Below, piece by piece: positions 18,218 through 25,525 of a stretch of DNA of 64,000 nt. The notes beneath the pieces are model-generated. The model was not told where the DNA came from. It searched no databases and worked only from the letters and a program-made list of their open reading frames with translations. Position 1 is the first letter of the stretch; each line of letters opens with the position of its first letter. Source of the stretch: Streptomyces sp. RFCAC02 (lineage in GTDB: Bacteria > Actinomycetota > Actinomycetes > Streptomycetales > Streptomycetaceae); the NCBI RefSeq assembly GCF_004193175.1, contig NZ_SAUH01000001.1:2335501-2399500 (forward strand), in the 5' to 3' direction. The position numbers were made by a program, and so were the translations under genes.

Positions 18218-20164
18218 TCAAGCCGGTGTGGCGACGTAGGTGTCGGCCTGGGCGCGCCACATCGCCGCATACGTTCCTTCGCGGTCGAGGAGCGATTCGT
18301 GGGTGCCTTCCTCGGTGATGACTCCCCCGTCGAGGACGAGGATGCGGTCCGCGCTGCGGGTGGCGCCGAGGCGGTGGGTGATGAGGATGACGGTCCGGCC
18401 CTGGGCGAGGGTCTGGATGCGGCGGTAGACGGCTTCCTCGGCGAGCGGGTCGAGGGCGGAGGTGGGTTCGTCGCAGATGAGGACGGGGGCGCCTCGGTAG
18501 ATGGCGCGCGCGGCGGCGATGCGCTGCCACTGGCCGCCGGACAGGTCACGCCCGCCCCACCAGGAGGGGGCGAGGTTGGTGTCCAGGCCGTCGGGCAGGG
18601 CGTCGAGGACGGTGTCCGCGCCGACGGCCGCCGCCGCGGCGGCGATGCTGCGTTCGTCCTGGTCGCCCTGGCCGAGGGTGATGTTCTCGCGGGCGGTGAC
18701 CGGCCAGCGGGCGAAGTCCTGGGGCAGCATCGCGAGGTTGCGCCAGAGCTGTTCGGGGTCGGTGCGGGACAGGTCGGTGCCGTCCCAGGTGACGGTGCCG
18801 GCGGTGGGGGTGTAGAGGCCGGCGAGGAGCTTGGCAAGGGTGGACTTGCCCGAGCCGTTCGCGCCGACGATCGCGAGGACCTCGCCGCGCCGGACGCGGA
18901 CACTGACGTCCTTCAGCGCGGGCAGCGCGCTGCCCGGGTAGTAGAAGGTGACGCTGCGGGCCTCGATCACGCGCGGGTCGGCGGGGACGGGCTCAGCCTG
19001 GTCCGCAGAGGTGCTGCGGGCGGCGGTGTCGCGCAGGAAGGCGTCCCAGTCGGCCAGGTACAGGCCCGTCTTGTAGGTGGTGTTCGCCCCTTGGACGAGG
19101 CCGATCAGCAGGCGGCCGGAGGTCTGGACGGCGATGAACGCGGTGCCGGCGGCGGCCGGGGCGATGTGGCCGCTGGCGGTGAGCCACAGCAGCGCGGCGT
19201 AGACGCCGCCGGTCGCCACTCCGGCGACGGCGTCTCCGGCGAGCTGGTGGCGGGCGGTGGTGCGCCCGACCTCGGCGGCGGCGTCTTCCAGGCGGGTGGC
19301 GACGTCGCGGAAGCGGCCCAGCAGCCAGGGGCGGAGCGTGTAGGCGCGGACCTCCAACGCGTTCTCCCGGCTGGAGGTCTCGAAAATGACGGAGTGGCGC
19401 AGGCGCCGGTCGGCGAGGGTGTGCCGGTCGGCGAGGTAGGCGGCGCGGGCCGCACGGACAGCCGCGAATCCGCGGGGCACGACGGCGAGGAGGAGCAGGG
19501 GCAGCAGTACCGGGTGGAGCTGGAGGAGGACGCCGGCCGCCGCGGCGATCGACACCAGGGCGGTGGTCACCGACGTCAGGGCCTCGGTCATGAGGTGCAC
19601 GTCCTTGGCGGCGCGGGATGCTGCTTCGGACTGGTCGGCCCAGGCCGGATCGTCGTAGGCGGCGAGAGGGGCCTTGGTGGTGGCTTCGAGATAGCGGGCT
19701 TCGGCGATTCCGTCCACGCGCGGGCCGATCCGCGAGGTGGTGGCCACGGTGAGCGCGGCGACGATCGAGCGGGCGCAGGCGGCGATGGTGACGATGATCA
19801 GCGCGGGCAGTGCCTCGCGCACCCGGTCCCCGGTCGGCCCGGTCGCCAGCAGTGGGGTCAGCGCGCTGGTGGTGGCGTACAGGCCCAGAGCGGTGACGGC
19901 CCCGGTGATGAGCTGGAGAAGGCCGGTCAGTGCGACGGCGCGCGGCGCCGCCTGCCACGCGAGCCGGACGGCGATGCCGGACAGGCGGGGCAGGCGGCGG
20001 GCGATGGTCCACCAGGAGGTGTCGAGCGCGTCGTCGTGCCGCTCGCCGCTGACCTGGTAGCGCGGGATGGCCACACCGCCCGGCCGGCGCCGTTCCCGGC
20101 GTCGGCGGCGGGCGGCTGGAACGGCTGGAACGGCTGGAGCGGAGGAGTCCGGAGAAGTCGTCAC
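18218..20164 (-). CDS. Lasso-peptide ABC exporter, fused membrane and ATPase domains
   Basis: A 648-residue half-transporter. The N-terminal 60 residues are basic and probably cytosolic. Hydrophobic segments fill about 70-330 (for example LLQLITGAVTALGLY and VLLPLLLLAVV). The ATPase follows, with Walker A GANGSGKST, Q-loop LPQDF, signature LSGGQWQR, Walker B VLICDEPTSALD and switch HRLG. It is the last gene of the lasso operon, 72 bp after the RRE-peptidase gene, and should export the mature peptide and often gives immunity. A GTG at 20164 is the first start in frame, but its ribosome site is weak. Confidence 0.88.
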   Translation of the reverse strand: MTTSPDSSAPAVPAVPAARRRRRERRRPGGVAIPRYQVSGERHDDALDTSWWTIARRLPRLSGIAVRLAWQAAPRAVALTGLLQLITGAVTALGLYATTSALTPLLATGPTGDRVREALPALIIVTIAACARSIVAALTVATTSRIGPRVDGIAEARYLEATTKAPLAAYDDPAWADQSEAASRAAKDVHLMTEALTSVTTALVSIAAAAGVLLQLHPVLLPLLLLAVVPRGFAAVRAARAAYLADRHTLADRRLRHSVIFETSSRENALEVRAYTLRPWLLGRFRDVATRLEDAAAEVGRTTARHQLAGDAVAGVATGGVYAALLWLTASGHIAPAAAGTAFIAVQTSGRLLIGLVQGANTTYKTGLYLADWDAFLRDTAARSTSADQAEPVPADPRVIEARSVTFYYPGSALPALKDVSVRVRRGEVLAIVGANGSGKSTLAKLLAGLYTPTAGTVTWDGTDLSRTDPEQLWRNLAMLPQDFARWPVTARENITLGQGDQDERSIAAAAAAVGADTVLDALPDGLDTNLAPSWWGGRDLSGGQWQRIAAARAIYRGAPVLICDEPTSALDPLAEEAVYRRIQTLAQGRTVILITHRLGATRSADRILVLDGGVITEEGTHESLLDREGTYAAMWRAQADTYVATPA

Positions 20165-20236
20165 ACTGTCGCCAACGACTCATCCGAACGGGTGTCACGG
20201 TCCCTCCGCATGGCGGAGGGTGGCGAACGCCAGTAC

Positions 20237-20971
20237 CTATCTCCAGCGGGTCCGGGGACTCAGCGCCAGGGCGGGGGCGTAGGGCCATACCCGGTCGCCC
20301 GCGTCCTGTCCGATCACCTGCCCGCCAGCCTCGTTCCAGGCGTGCGCGCCGGCCGGCGCGGTCCGTGCGCCGATCACCCAGGCGACACCCCGGCCGCGCA
20401 GGGCGGCAGCGAGGTAGCAGGCCAGGGATTCCTCCAGGCACGCGACCCGGCCCGGCCAGGCGCGTCCGGCTCGGCGCACGGCGGCGAACAGCCGGTCCGC
20501 CCGGTCCGGACCGGCCGGGTGGAGCGGGAGGCGGGCGACGGCGCGGCCGACGGCGATGCTTGTGCGGACGGGGGCGCAGCGCAACAGGATCAGCGCGAGC
20601 ACGAGCCCAGCCGCGCCGGCGGCGCGTTCGCCGACGCGCAGCCGTGTCTCCTCCGGCAGAGCCGGGCGGACCGTCACCTCCGTCGGCACCGAGGCGGCTT
20701 CGGCGGCGGTGCCGGACAGCAGACCGAGCGCCCGCAACTGCTCCAGGAGGAGGGAGAGGTCGGTTCGGACGGCCGCCGGGTCGGCGCCCTGTTCTGCGAA
20801 CGCGGCGACGAGGTGTTCCACGGCCAGCGCCGGATCGTCGCCGTCGGCCAGCAGTTCCCACAGCCGCGCGGCGGTGGCGTTGAGGTGCTGCCAACGGCCC
20901 CGGCCGGCGCGCACGTCCATCACCGCGGCGCCGCCGCCCGGCAGGGCGGCGGTGTAGAGCGTCGGGGTCAT
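20237..20971 (-). CDS. Lasso-peptide RRE-leader peptidase fusion (B1-B2)
   Basis: A 244-residue fusion of two lasso maturation functions. Residues about 1-85 form a PqqD-like RiPP recognition element (LNATAARLWELLADG, LLLEQLRALGLL) that binds the leader. Residues about 115-244 form the transglutaminase-like cysteine peptidase, with catalytic Cys in RVACLEESLACY and His in GAHAWNE. Such proteins cut the leader after the conserved Thr-x at the -2/-1 positions and hand the core to the cyclase. Many actinobacterial lasso clusters encode these as two genes; here they are one. The ATG overlaps the cyclase stop (ATGA), giving translational coupling. Confidence 0.9.
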   Translation of the reverse strand: MTPTLYTAALPGGGAAVMDVRAGRGRWQHLNATAARLWELLADGDDPALAVEHLVAAFAEQGADPAAVRTDLSLLLEQLRALGLLSGTAAEAASVPTEVTVRPALPEETRLRVGERAAGAAGLVLALILLRCAPVRTSIAVGRAVARLPLHPAGPDRADRLFAAVRRAGRAWPGRVACLEESLACYLAAALRGRGVAWVIGARTAPAGAHAWNEAGGQVIGQDAGDRVWPYAPALALSPRTRWR

Positions 20972-22833
20972 GCGGGCACGCTCCTGTCGGCCGCGGGCTG
21001 CCACCAGGCGGCGAACGTCGCTCCAGTGATGCGGGTCAGCCAGAGTTCAGCGACGACCAAAGCGTGCAGGGCGCCCAGCAGGGCCGGCGCCCCGGCGATC
21101 CCGGCTTCCAGGTCGCCCGCCGCACGGCGCGCATCCATCAGCCCCGCTGCTGCCAGGCGCGAGCCTGCCACGATGCGGCGCAGGGCCCCGGCGTTGCCGG
21201 CCAGGCCGTCGAACACGGAGCTGGTGAACAGCGTCTTGGTCTGCCGGGTCAGCAGCCAGTCCGGCACGAGCCGGGCGAACGCGGCCCGCGCGAGCGGCTT
21301 GTAGACGCCCGGCCGGGCGCGCTCGAACGTCGGGATCGACAGGCAGGCGTCGGTCACCGCGGTGTCGAGGAACGGGGCGTGCACGCCCACGCCCCACAGC
21401 TGGCGGGCGATGGAGTCGAACGTCGCGTGCTCGCCGGCCATCCACTCCAGATCGAGCCGGTCGTGCAGCGCGCCCGGCCGGGTGTGCGCGGCGGCGTGCG
21501 GCACCCGGGAGGCCACCAGATCGGCGACCGCGCGTCGCCCGGCCGGGGTCAGCCAGCGGGCGGCGGCCGTCGCCGAGCACCACGCCAGCGCATCGGACGC
21601 GCCGGGCCGCCACCTGTCGGGGAGCGGGACGGCGATACGGGCGGCCAGGTGTTCCAGCGCGCGAGGGTAGGGGGTGGTGGCCGTGACGGCGAGCTGGCGC
21701 CAGGCCCGCCACGGCTCGACCCGGCACGCGCGCGCGAAGCCGCTCGTGAGCCGGACCGCGCCCAGGCGGCGGCCGGCGAGGAAGGCGTCCACCCGGTGAC
21801 TGGACGGGGCGGCCAGGACGTTGTCCCCGCCGCGCCCGGTCAGGTGCGCGCCACAGCCGTGGGAGACGACCGGGGCCATGCGGGCGGCGAGGATGGACAG
21901 CAGGCCCAGCGACATCGACGGCAGATCGGTGGCCGGCAGGAGGGCCGGGGCGTTCAAGCCGTCGAAGTGCCGCACACCGGCCTGCCGGGCGTCGATGACC
22001 CGGTGCTCGATGCCGCCGACCTCCCCCGCGATCCGCCGGGCGTACAGCAGATCGTCGTCCCGGTCCATCCGCGCGTCCGTGTAGGTGACGGACAGCACCG
22101 GTTTCTGAGCAGCGGCGAGGCAGGTGACCGTGCTGCTGTCCACTCCGCCGGACAGATCGGTCGTCACCCGCTCCCAGGCGTGGGCGCGGCGGGTCACCGC
22201 CTCGGTGAACACCTCCCGCAGCCGCTGCGCGCCCTCTGCGAGGCCGAGCCGGGCGGGGGTGGAGCCCGGGAGGGGCACGATGTCGGGCGTGGCACGGCCG
22301 CGCAGGACCAGGGCGCTTCCCGGCGGCACCCGCCGCACCCCCTCGAACGGGGCGGCCGTCAGCCGGAAGTCCACCCCGCACAGCGCGAGATCGCCGAGCA
22401 GCCAGGCCAGGTCCGGCCCGGCACCGGTCAGCGCGGCCAGCGCAGCGGCGGCCGTCGCCCACCACACCCCGCCGTCGTGCTCCACCCAGTACACAGGCGC
22501 GACACCGGCCCCATCCCCGAACACCCACATCTCCCGCCCGGTGTCCAGCACGGTGACGTGCGAGCCGGGCAACACCCGCGCAGGCTCAAGGTCCCCGCTG
22601 CGGCCGGCAGTGACGGCCGCGCGCCGCTCGGCGGCCGTCGCCAGACAGCCCCCGGCCGTCACCAGCCGCGCCCCCTCCCCTCCCGGCAGTGCGGTGACGA
22701 CGCACTCCTTCGGCGCGTGCCCCACGGACCACATCCGACCGTGCGGCCGGGCGAGCAGCCCGGTCCCCCCGCGCGGTTCGACGCCCGGCGGCCTGGAGCC
22801 GCCGGCGGTTGTTCCGACCACATAGCGGTTCAC
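20968..22833 (-). CDS. Lasso-peptide macrolactam cyclase (asparagine-synthetase-like)
   Basis: A 621-residue ATP-dependent lasso cyclase. The N-terminal part is a degenerate glutamine-amidotransferase-like domain without a catalytic N-terminal cysteine. The synthetase half has the PP-loop DLSGGVDSSTV and the core segment LTGRGGDNVLAAP. It adenylates the side chain of the ring-closing Asp and joins it to the N-terminal amine while the peptide is folded. A GTG at 22833 is chosen because GGGAGG lies 8 bp upstream. It is the second gene of the operon, about 100 bp after the precursor, with a hairpin between them. Confidence 0.92.
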   Translation of the reverse strand: MNRYVVGTTAGGSRPPGVEPRGGTGLLARPHGRMWSVGHAPKECVVTALPGGEGARLVTAGGCLATAAERRAAVTAGRSGDLEPARVLPGSHVTVLDTGREMWVFGDGAGVAPVYWVEHDGGVWWATAAAALAALTGAGPDLAWLLGDLALCGVDFRLTAAPFEGVRRVPPGSALVLRGRATPDIVPLPGSTPARLGLAEGAQRLREVFTEAVTRRAHAWERVTTDLSGGVDSSTVTCLAAAQKPVLSVTYTDARMDRDDDLLYARRIAGEVGGIEHRVIDARQAGVRHFDGLNAPALLPATDLPSMSLGLLSILAARMAPVVSHGCGAHLTGRGGDNVLAAPSSHRVDAFLAGRRLGAVRLTSGFARACRVEPWRAWRQLAVTATTPYPRALEHLAARIAVPLPDRWRPGASDALAWCSATAAARWLTPAGRRAVADLVASRVPHAAAHTRPGALHDRLDLEWMAGEHATFDSIARQLWGVGVHAPFLDTAVTDACLSIPTFERARPGVYKPLARAAFARLVPDWLLTRQTKTLFTSSVFDGLAGNAGALRRIVAGSRLAAAGLMDARRAAGDLEAGIAGAPALLGALHALVVAELWLTRITGATFAAWWQPAADRSVPA

Positions 22834-22872
22834 CTCGTGCCTCCCTGTCCATCGTGCTGCGGAAATGAGGAC

Positions 22873-22913
22873 GCCCGGGGCGGCCGGCCTGAACATCTTT
22901 GGCCGCCCCGGGC
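22873..22913 (-). terminator. Intercistronic hairpin between lasso precursor and cyclase genes
   Basis: GCCCGGGGCGGCC (22873-22885) is the perfect reverse complement of 22901-22913, with a 15-nt loop. It is placed just after the precursor stop and before the cyclase. It may act as a partial terminator or an mRNA-stabilising structure that makes precursor transcript exceed enzyme transcript. The pairing is seen; the effect is inferred. Confidence 0.6.
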
Positions 22914-22937
22914 GCCGGCCTCAGCCGGAGTACCGGG

Positions 22938-23087
22938 TTACTTGGCGTTCCAGTACTGGGTGTCGTCCGCCGGGTCGTGGGCCTTGTTGCCGAGCGTGGC
23001 GCCGGTGACGGTGCCCAGCTCGATCACGGCGGCCGGGGAGTAGTCGGTGGCCGCGGGGACCGGAACCTGCGTCTCGTCGATGTCCAT
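22938..23087 (-). CDS. Lasso-peptide precursor
   Basis: A 49-residue precursor with a strong GGAGGT ribosome site. The leader is residues 1-32 and fits the actinobacterial pattern: Tyr16, Gly25 nine residues later, Thr31 six after that and Gly33 two further on. This fixes the cut after Thr31-Leu32. The predicted core is GNKAHDPADDTQYWNAK (17 residues). Asp9 is the only acidic residue at position 7-9, so a Gly1-Asp9 nine-residue ring with an eight-residue tail is expected; Tyr13 or Trp14 could act as the steric plug. It has no cysteine, so it would be a class II lasso peptide. I do not recognise this core. Confidence 0.9.
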   Translation of the reverse strand: MDIDETQVPVPAATDYSPAAVIELGTVTGATLGNKAHDPADDTQYWNAK

Positions 23088-23207
23088 CGGAGTACCTCCA
23101 CTGAAGAACCCGCCGACCACCCAGGGTCCCGGCGTCCGGCCGGGGAGGCAGTGCGGCGGCGTGCCACCACGGTCTCCGAACATCCACGGTGACGGAAGCG
23201 GTGCAGC

Positions 23208-23249
23208 GGGTGCTCCCCGGGTGCTCCCAAGAGCACCCGAAGAGCACCC
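23208..23249. promoter_or_regulatory. Nested four-part palindromic operator in the lasso divergent promoter
   Basis: GGGTGCTC occurs at 23208 and 23219, and its reverse complement GAGCACCC at 23231 and 23242. The spacers are 3, 4 and 3 bp, so the 42-bp block is symmetrical about its centre and consists of two nested perfect inverted repeats. It lies in the 240-bp gap between the divergent precursor and regulator genes, about 80 bp before the regulator start. The likeliest ligand is the adjacent XRE-TPR regulator; this is inference from position and symmetry. Confidence 0.6.
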
Positions 23250-23327
23250 AGGAGGCGCTGTTCCGCCAGCCCCGACCAGCCGCTAACGTGCCTGTGTTCG
23301 GCCCAACTCCCACGCAGTGGACGGCTG

Positions 23328-24686
23328 ATGACACACCCCTTGACCCTGGCGCGTGAAGCACGCGGCTGGAGCGCACACGAATGCGCCCGGCGCCTGTGTG
23401 CGCTCGGAGCCCAGCGCGGTGTGCCGGTGGGCACCCGTAAGGACGGCGTGTACCGCTGGGAGCGCCCGGCCTCGGCGACCGGCAGGACCCGCCGTCCCGA
23501 TCCCCCCACCCAGCGGCTCATCGCCGAACTACTGGGCATACCTCAAGAGGCGGCGGACCCACAGATGTGGCCCCGCTGGCTGAGCCTGGACCCGCTCCAG
23601 CAGCCCACCCGCTACACCTGGGACGCCGCCGGCGCCACCGCAGCACTCGCCGAAGTGTCCAGGGGGGAGACCGCGATGAACCGCAGACACGTCACACAGC
23701 TGATCGGCACGACCCTCACCACCTCACTGTGGATGTGGCTGACCGCCGATCCGGTCGCCGCCGGCCAGATGACCTGTGGGCGGCGGCTCGGCGAAGCCGC
23801 AGTCGGTCACGTCGAGGAACGGGTCCGTCAGCTCAGACACGCCGACGACATCGACGGCGGCGGGCAGCTCCTCACCGAGACAACCGCCGCCCTGGCCTTC
23901 GTCGTCGGCCTGCTGAAAACCCGCAGTTACAGCGACGCCCACGGCGCCCGGCTTCACGCCGCGGCGGCCGACCTCGCGCGCATGCACGCCTGGGCACAGT
24001 TCGACGCGTACGACCAGTGCGCCGACGCTGTATTCCACGCCGCTCTACGTGCCGCTCACGCCTCCGGCGACCCCGTGCTCGGCAGCCATATCCTGGCGTT
24101 CTGGTCCATCGCCGCCGGCGCCACCGGCCGCCCCGACGCCGCCGAAGACATGATCGCCACGGCACTGACCGCCGCTCGGGGCCGCAGCACGCCCCGCGTG
24201 GAGGCCATGCTCCACTCCCGCCGCGCCCGCGCCCGCGCGCGGCGCGGCGACCAGGCCGCCTTCACCGACCTCGGCCGCGCCGCCGAGCTGCTGCATGCCT
24301 CCGAGCACGAGACACCCAAGAACCCCGACCCGGAGTGGGTCTACTGGTTCGATGCGGCCGAACTCGCCGGAGTCACCGGCTCCACACACCTGGACTTCGA
24401 CCAGTCCGGCCGGGCCGAACAGGCATACATCGAGGCCGCCGCCCTCTTCCCGGCCGACCGGGTACGCACCCGTGTGCTTTTTCTGGGCCGCCAGGCCGAC
24501 GCCCAATGGCTCCAGGGCGACGCCGATCGTGCGTGCGCCACCGCGCACCACGCGCTCGACCTGGCGGAAGAGATCAACTCCCCTCGCGCGGCCAGCCCCC
24601 TGCGCGATCTCGCCGATCAGATGAGCACGATCAGCACGGCAGCCGTACAGGACTTCCGCGAGCGCCTCGCATCCCTGCCCGCCTGA
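23328..24686 (+). CDS. XRE-type HTH/TPR-like regulator of the lasso operon
   Basis: A 452-residue regulator. Residues 1-75 are a helix-turn-helix of the XRE class (LTLAREARGWSAHECARRL, then YRWERP). The remainder is alpha-helical and repetitive, resembling the TPR-containing Streptomyces regulators that follow an HTH with a helical sensor. It is divergent from the lasso precursor and separated from it by the nested palindrome at 23208-23249, so it probably controls the operon and itself. The stop is followed by a G/C-run hairpin that ends transcription towards the convergent thioesterase gene. The ligand is unknown. Confidence 0.8.
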   Translation: MTHPLTLAREARGWSAHECARRLCALGAQRGVPVGTRKDGVYRWERPASATGRTRRPDPPTQRLIAELLGIPQEAADPQMWPRWLSLDPLQQPTRYTWDAAGATAALAEVSRGETAMNRRHVTQLIGTTLTTSLWMWLTADPVAAGQMTCGRRLGEAAVGHVEERVRQLRHADDIDGGGQLLTETTAALAFVVGLLKTRSYSDAHGARLHAAAADLARMHAWAQFDAYDQCADAVFHAALRAAHASGDPVLGSHILAFWSIAAGATGRPDAAEDMIATALTAARGRSTPRVEAMLHSRRARARARRGDQAAFTDLGRAAELLHASEHETPKNPDPEWVYWFDAAELAGVTGSTHLDFDQSGRAEQAYIEAAALFPADRVRTRVLFLGRQADAQWLQGDADRACATAHHALDLAEEINSPRAASPLRDLADQMSTISTAAVQDFRERLASLPA

Positions 24687-24701
24687 TCCCGGTGACCGGG
24701 A

Positions 24702-24737
24702 CGTGGGGGGGGGAGCGGCCTTCCGTGCCCCCCCACG
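24702..24737. terminator. Bidirectional hairpin between lasso regulator and thioesterase genes
   Basis: CGTGGGGGGG (24702-24711) pairs perfectly with CCCCCCCACG (24728-24737). It sits between two convergent genes and marks the right edge of the lasso cluster. Confidence 0.6.
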
Positions 24738-24739
24738 GG

Positions 24740-25525
24740 CTACGCGTCCCGGCGGCCCCGTGTCAGCCGTTCGCGGACCAGCGCGGTGAGTTCGCGCCGG
24801 TCGCCGTGGAGCAGGAAGTGGTCGCCCGGGACGTCCACCTGCTCGAAGCCGGCGGAGGTCTCGGCGCGCCAGCCGTCGACCAGCGCCCCGGTCAGGGTGT
24901 CGTCGTACCGGCCGCGCACGGCCGTCACCGGGACCGGCAGCGGCGGGCGGTCGGGGCGCACGTAGGTCTCGGTGCAGGCGAAGTCCGCCCGTACGGTGGG
25001 CAGGACGAGCCGCATCAGCTCGGCGCTGGCGAGCAGTTGCGGCGGGGTCGCCGTGAGGCGCGTCAGCACCTCGATGAGCGCCGGGTCGGGCAGGCCGTGG
25101 ACCGGCGGCGTGGTGAACGGTTCCCGCGGCGCGCGGTAGGAGGCGGCGAAGAGCCGGTCGGGGGCGCGCAGTCCGCGGGCGACCAGCCGGTGGGCCGTCT
25201 CGAACGCCAGCAGCGCGCCCATGCTGATGCCGAACAGCGCGTACGGCCGGTCCAGCAGCGGGGCCATCTCGGCGGCGAGCAGGTCCGCGAGCCGGTCCAT
25301 CCGGGGCACCGCGGGCTCGTGCAGGCGTTCCGCGCGGCCGGGGAGTTTCACCGGTACGGCGTGGATGGCGGGGCCGAGTTCGTCCTGCCAGTCCCGGTAC
25401 AGGGTCCAGCCGCCGCCCGCGTACGGCAGGCAGAACAGCCGTGTCGCGGCGTCGCTCTCCTCGGCGGCGTACGGGAACCAGGGCGAGCCGGACAGGCGCC
25501 GTCCCGCGCCCGTGGTGCCGGTCAT
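24740..25525 (-). CDS. Type II thioesterase
   Basis: A 261-residue alpha/beta hydrolase of the GrsT family. It has the N-terminal LFCLPYAGGG, the nucleophile elbow FGISMGALLAFE (Ser in GxSxG), the catalytic Asp in RYDDTLTG and His in PGDHFLLHGDR. Enzymes like this clear wrong or stalled acyl groups from carrier domains. It is a free-standing protein, not fused to a last module, so it is unlikely to be the main release enzyme. Its ATG overlaps the stop of the condensation protein (ATGA), so the two are co-translated. Confidence 0.9.
   Translation of the reverse strand: MTGTTGAGRRLSGSPWFPYAAEESDAATRLFCLPYAGGGWTLYRDWQDELGPAIHAVPVKLPGRAERLHEPAVPRMDRLADLLAAEMAPLLDRPYALFGISMGALLAFETAHRLVARGLRAPDRLFAASYRAPREPFTTPPVHGLPDPALIEVLTRLTATPPQLLASAELMRLVLPTVRADFACTETYVRPDRPPLPVPVTAVRGRYDDTLTGALVDGWRAETSAGFEQVDVPGDHFLLHGDRRELTALVRERLTRGRRDA

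Noticed and set aside
22938..23087. Alternative lasso ring closure at Asp6 or Asp10
   Set aside because: Known lasso rings have 7-9 residues; Asp6 and Asp10 fall outside, and Asp9 fits with Gly33 of the precursor as residue 1.
23208..23249. Four short repeats as a CRISPR-like array
   Set aside because: Units are 8 bp with 3-4 bp spacers and arranged as inverted pairs; no cas genes. It fits an operator.
24740..25525. Thioesterase as the chain-releasing terminal domain
   Set aside because: It is a separate GrsT-like protein, not fused to a carrier domain, so editing is the better call.
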